NCBI GenBank assembly: GCA_016758965.1
Contig: JAEPRB010000051.1
Span: 124,001 to 188,000 of the forward strand
Source of the DNA: Circinella minor
Lineage: Eukaryota > Mucoromycota > Mucoromycetes > Mucorales > Lichtheimiaceae
Length of the DNA stretch: 64,000 nucleotides
Reading direction: 5' to 3'
Shown here: piece after piece, positions 59,560-64,000 of the stretch
How the letters are laid out: each line of letters starts with the position of its first letter
Numbering within the stretch: position 1 is the stretch's first letter
Notes under the pieces: model-generated
Seen by the model: the letters and a program-made list of their open reading frames with translations, nothing else
Told to the model about the DNA's origin: nothing
Databases searched by the model: none
Program-made: the position numbers and the translations under genes

Positions 59560-62229
59560 ATGTTGTCGTCTACAGCAACCCCATCGACAATGTATATTGA
59601 CAATCCGCCGCCAAATTATCAAGAGCAAGCGCGTTCTAAAATCCGTGAATGCTCTGGTGTTAAATCATCACTTCCTACTCTCTTCCCTATTGTTACTTGG
59701 TTACCTAAATATAACTTGACATGGTTATGGAGTGATTTTATCAGTGGTCTAACTATTGGTTGTATTGTCGTTCCACAAGCCATGGCTTACGGTAATTACA
59801 ATTTCTTTGTGATAACGATATATAATGTGACATATACAATGAAGTAGATTGACGTTTTTTAATGTTATTATTATTAGCTCAACTTGCTGGATTACCTCCT
59901 CAATTTGGACTATATAACAGTTTTGTTGGTGTTGTCATTTATCCATTTTTTGGAACGTCGAAAGATATTAGTATCGGTATGTTATCATTATATAATATAT
60001 TCATTTTTTTTTGCTGCAACAGAAAACGTATTGAACAAATTTATGCCATTTTCCAGGTACAACTGCTATTCAATCCTTGTTTCAAGGACAAATTTATGCA
60101 ACCGTCCAAGCAATGCCTCAATTCCAATCCGGTCAATGGACTCCTGAACTTTACGCTGTAACAATGTCTCTTTTCGCAGGTATCATTACAATGATACTTA
60201 GCGTATTCCGACTTGGCATTCTTTTCAACTTTATCTGTCAACCTGCAATCTCAGGTTTTTTGGGTGGTAGTGCTTTAACTATTGTTATCAGTCAGCTTGG
60301 AAAGATTTTGGGTGTTCATGTCAGTACCTTTGATTTGCCTTATATGATCTTTGGTAACACCTTAAAAGAGCTCCCTCATGCTTCTATTGATGCTGTTTTT
60401 GGTATTCTCTCTTTGGTTTGGCTTTATGGTTGCAAGTATGCATGTCAATACCTTGCTCGACGCTATCCACAATATAAGGCTGGATTTGGTTATTTTAGTA
60501 TGAGTCGCAACGTGGCGGTTATTATCTTTACTACATTTTTTTCATGGCTGATTAATCATTTTGGTCATTATGAAAAAAGTCCATTCACTATTCTTGGACC
60601 TGTTCCCGCAGGCTTTCAAAATATGGGTATCCCTAAGTTGGATATGGAATTTATTTCGCATGTTTATCCAAATTTCCCAAGCATGGTTGTACTTCTTATT
60701 ATGGAACACTGCTCTATTGCTGCTAGTATGGGACAAACATCTGACTATCGGAGTAAGTTTTTCTTTTGATGTCATAACGTCATTATCATTACCCACACAA
60801 GTATTACAAAGAAAAAAAAACATGTCGTACTAAACTTTATTTTTGTTTTTATCAACTGTTAGTTAATGTCAATCAAGAAATTTTAACAATCGGATTATCC
60901 AATATTTTCGGTTCCTTTTTTACCGCTTATCCTGCTACTGGAAGCTTTTGTCGAACAGCTGTTGCAAACAAGTCAGGTTCTAAAACCCCCTTGTATAATA
61001 TCCTTGTCGCTATCATTGTCATCTTGGCATTATATGCGCTTACACCTGCTTTCCAATATATTCCAACTGCCAGTCTTGCAGCTGTTATTGCACATGCAGT
61101 AACCGATCTTATTATTGGACCCTCTATTTGGCGTCGTTTGTGGAACGTTCATCCATCTGAACTCCTTGTATTTGCATGTGCCTTTTTGATTTCTTTGTTT
61201 GCTCGTCTTGATATCAGCATTTACGTCGCCGTCGGTCTTTCCATTATTTTACAACTTTATCGAACCGCTCGACCCAACTATGCTATAATTGGCCGTATGG
61301 ATGAAGATAATGCAATGCAAGCTGCGATGACACAGAAAAACGAGAAATCTTCAGCCCTCGTCAACCACCTAGATGAATTTGCTCAATCCAAGTATTTTTC
61401 ATTCACTCATCCCCAACTAGGTCAATACATCCAGCCTATTGCTCCTGGTGTTATTGCTTTCCAACCACGCGAAAACTTAGTATTCGAAAACTCTTTATTC
61501 ATTATCGAAAAGATAATGGACGAAATTAAAACAACAACACGCCGTGGCAAATCTTTGGCAGAAAAAGTGGGTGATCGGCCTTGGAATGAAGCTGAATCTT
61601 CTATCAAAAATGACAAGAGACCTTTGTTACATGCAGTGATTATGGATTTGACATGTGTAAATCAAATGGATTATTCGGCTATTGATTATCTTAAGTCGGT
61701 AGCCAACCAAGCCGAACGATATGCTGGTAAACCCGTTTCTTGGTTCTTTGTTGTAAATGATTCGATTGCCGTACGTCGATGTTTGCTGTTTGGAGGTTTT
61801 GGTGTTCAAGAACGTAAAGGGGGTGGTCCATTCCGTTCTGATCTCAAGAAGAGACATAGTGAAGAAGTCCGAGATAATGACTCTTGTTCTTCTGGTCAAC
61901 AATCTGCTAACAATAATGATATTCAACCTAATAATAAAAAGGAACATATTGTCGAGGTAGAAGATATTCGCCAACATCAAGATCACCCATGCAAAAAGGA
62001 ATCTTTCTTATCCTATAGTACAAATAGTGATGATCATCAACGCCTTGGTAATTCTCACCTCGATGACGTGTATCCTTACTTTTTCTTTACAATGGCTGAC
62101 GCTGTTGTTGCTGCGTGTATTAATAACAAGGTACCGGAAACACCTTCACCCTCTTCGTCATTTAGTACACATGAAAGCAACAATAACGACAACATGGATG
62201 ATGAGGAAAAGAGAATTGAAAAACAATAA
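59560..62229 (+). CDS. SulP/SLC26 sulfate permease with STAS domain
   Basis: High-affinity sulfate uptake at the plasma membrane is the likely role. Four exons: 59560-59791, 59878-59976, 60057-60752, 60863-62229; 797 residues, normal for fungal sulfate permeases. N-terminal PIVTWLPKYN, then the SulP core: DFISGLTIGCIVVPQAMAYA, LAGLPPQFGLYNSF and GTSKDISIGTTA (a sulfate transporter signature across three exons), PAISGFLGGSALTI, GSFFTAYPATGSFCRTAVA. The cytosolic STAS domain (about residues 490-715, with LHAVIMDLTCVNQMDYSAI and VSWFFVVNDSIAVRR) holds a long charged insert of Asp/Asn/His-rich residues in its second half, ending in the conserved VYPYFFFTMADAVVAA helix. Anions other than sulfate cannot be excluded. 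Confidence 0.93.
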
Positions 62230-63184
62230 TAATAGACTATTTATTTATATACTACACAAGCCTTTGTTTCCTTGGCGACCCTTTTTTCTGTTCTTGTTCA
62301 AATTTATTCTTTTTCTTTGTAAATACTGCTTTTTGTATTATTTTTATATATTTACATATTATTTAATGTTCAGTAACGATATCTTCTATATCTCTTGTAT
62401 AATAAAACCATTGTATTAACTGTTAACAATATAAATGATTACGTATAATCATAAAAAGTTTATGTACAGTATATATATATGTATGTGTGTGTATCTATCG
62501 TATCTAAGCGATAAAATAATATAATCTATAGGTTTTTCACTACTAACAGTGGGATAAATGAATTAAAGTCAAACATTGTACCTATCAGTTCATACTTTTT
62601 GTTACATCATAGGATCATGAGATAATAAAAACAAAGGATCGTCACACATCACGGGTCAAAAGATGGGAAAACATTGTTTTCTGCTCTTTATATACATATA
62701 TATTTGGTTTATAGTGTATCACTACGTACATAAGCTTATTATTATATTGAATATAAAAAAAATGCTAATGTAATAGTATTTTGAGGCCTTGTAAAAGTGA
62801 CCGTACGTAGCAAATGGATGATAGAAATTATAATTGATAAACATTGATTAAAATTTAGGAGTGAGAAAAATAATGTTTTCTACCAGCCACCGTTGCTGAT
62901 TTCGTTTTTTGTTTCGTTTAGAAAAATCATAGGTAAATTATATACGTATACATAAATTATCATCATAAATACAAGTATAATAAAAAAAACTAATCACTAG
63001 GATAATAGTTGCTGGCAATAATAAGAAGAAAAAACACTTCCTGCCATGTTTTTCAAATAATAGTATATGTAACTACAAAAAGAATAACAAGAGTAGAATG
63101 TCAATCACTGTTTGTTAATTTTTCTTTCTCTTCAATGTTTTGACAATTATTTGTTTATCTTCGCGTGATAACAGTTCTTTTTTG

Positions 63185-63218
<34 letters not shown>

Positions 63219-64000
63219 AATGAATAAGTTATTAATTGATTTGTTTGTTTGTTTACTAGAATGAGAAGATATAGCAAAAAACAAACAAACGCGTTTCCTA
63301 TTGATTACTATTTTAATAGTAATACACGAAAAACACTTCATGGGGACAAATGAAAAAAGAACTGATGATAACTAAATAAGTTTAGAAAAAAAAAACGTCA
63401 TCACCAATTATTATCATGATAATTTTGAAATTAAGAAAAAAAAACTCAAAGGTCATACTTTCTAGGTTTATTTGTTACTTGATTTGCATCATAATGTAAA
63501 CTGCATAAATAAAGATATTTAAAAATGGTAATACTAGTAGCTTTGATAGCAAATTCGCTAATAAATATGTAAACTCAAAAAATAAAGTTTTTATTGCCTT
63601 TTTTTTCGTCCCTTTCTTTTCCAAATATGGAATCAATGATCTATAACAATTTTGTTACAAGTTTCAGAAAAATAGGTATATAGTAAAAGAAAATAGTATA
63701 AGATCACATTCAACGACGTAGTATATATCTTGTTTGATCTCGTTCAGACTAAACAAAGAAACTATTTCGCTTTTTGTTTATTGAACATTTATATTCTTTT
63801 GTAAATTCTATAAGAAATAAAAAAAAAGCTCTCGGGCCCCATGATATAATAAAATATTTGTTTTAGGTACACCATACAATCTTTTTTTTCATGTTTTGTA
63901 ACAATAGAAAAAAGACATTTTACTAATTATACGATTGTTATTACATATCATTGTTATTAACATATTTAGTGAGATAAAATAAAATAAAAAAAGACGATTT
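62230..64000. other. 3' flank of the permease gene and AT-rich spacer
   Basis: No gene recognised. It includes T-rich 3' UTR sequence with AATAAAACC near 62399 and a 31-base A-run at 63185-63215. The right window edge cuts the region. Confidence 0.5.
63185..63215. repeat. Poly(A) tract, 31 bases
   Basis: Homopolymer in intergenic DNA. No flanking direct repeat or retroposed gene sequence was recognised. Confidence 0.85.

Overview
The window looks like nuclear DNA of an early-diverging fungus, most probably Mucoromycota (order Mucorales). The reasons are very AT-rich intergenic DNA with long A/T homopolymers, many short GT-AG introns (about 50-130 bases, acceptors usually TATAG or TTAG), proteins of fungal type (UGO1, SEN1, a WOPR-box regulator, an ENA-type ATPase, an SMP/C2 tether), and a multi-span membrane protein of a kind I associate with Mucoromycotina. 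No bacterial, organellar, viral or intact transposon sequence was recognised. No tRNA or rRNA gene was recognised.

Layout: 1-342 (+) is the 3' end of an unidentified gene. 1348-3558 (+) is a secreted GH37 trehalase, facing an F-box/leucine-rich protein at 4434-6966 (-). That gene is divergent from fibrillarin at 7463-8491 (+). Then on the + strand come an 11-exon ER-anchored SMP/C2 lipid-transfer tether (9230-13405), mitochondrial ribosomal protein mS33 (13676-14083), the SEN1/senataxin helicase in 13 exons (14840-23022), an orphan multi-span membrane protein (24579-26777) and prohibitin-2 (28724-29845). HRD3/SEL1L (31290-34853, -) shares a 168-base promoter with CPSF30/YTH1 (35022-36115, +). 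A ureohydrolase with a signal peptide (37793-39264, +) and UGO1 (41306-42797, +) follow. An ENA-type P-ATPase (43250-46736, -) and a short, divergent CDP-diacylglycerol synthase (48183-49778, -) lie before a gene-poor stretch of about 5.4 kb. That stretch precedes a WOPR-box (Gti1/Wor1/Ryp1) transcription factor (55188-57903, +). The last gene is a SulP/SLC26 sulfate permease (59560-62229, +), and 62230-64000 is empty.

The genes are mostly core eukaryotic functions and do not form a pathway cluster. Loose themes are RNA processing (fibrillarin, SEN1, CPSF30), mitochondria (mS33, PHB2, UGO1), ER membranes and lipids (SMP/C2 tether, HRD3, CDS) and transport (ENA, SulP). All spliced models were rebuilt by hand from splice signals, reading phase and remembered family patterns. 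No alignment or transcript evidence was available. The parts most worth a second look are the WOPR locus (very long upstream region, 684-base purine-rich intron inside the DNA-binding domain), the reduced CDS gene, the orphan membrane protein and the secreted ureohydrolase.
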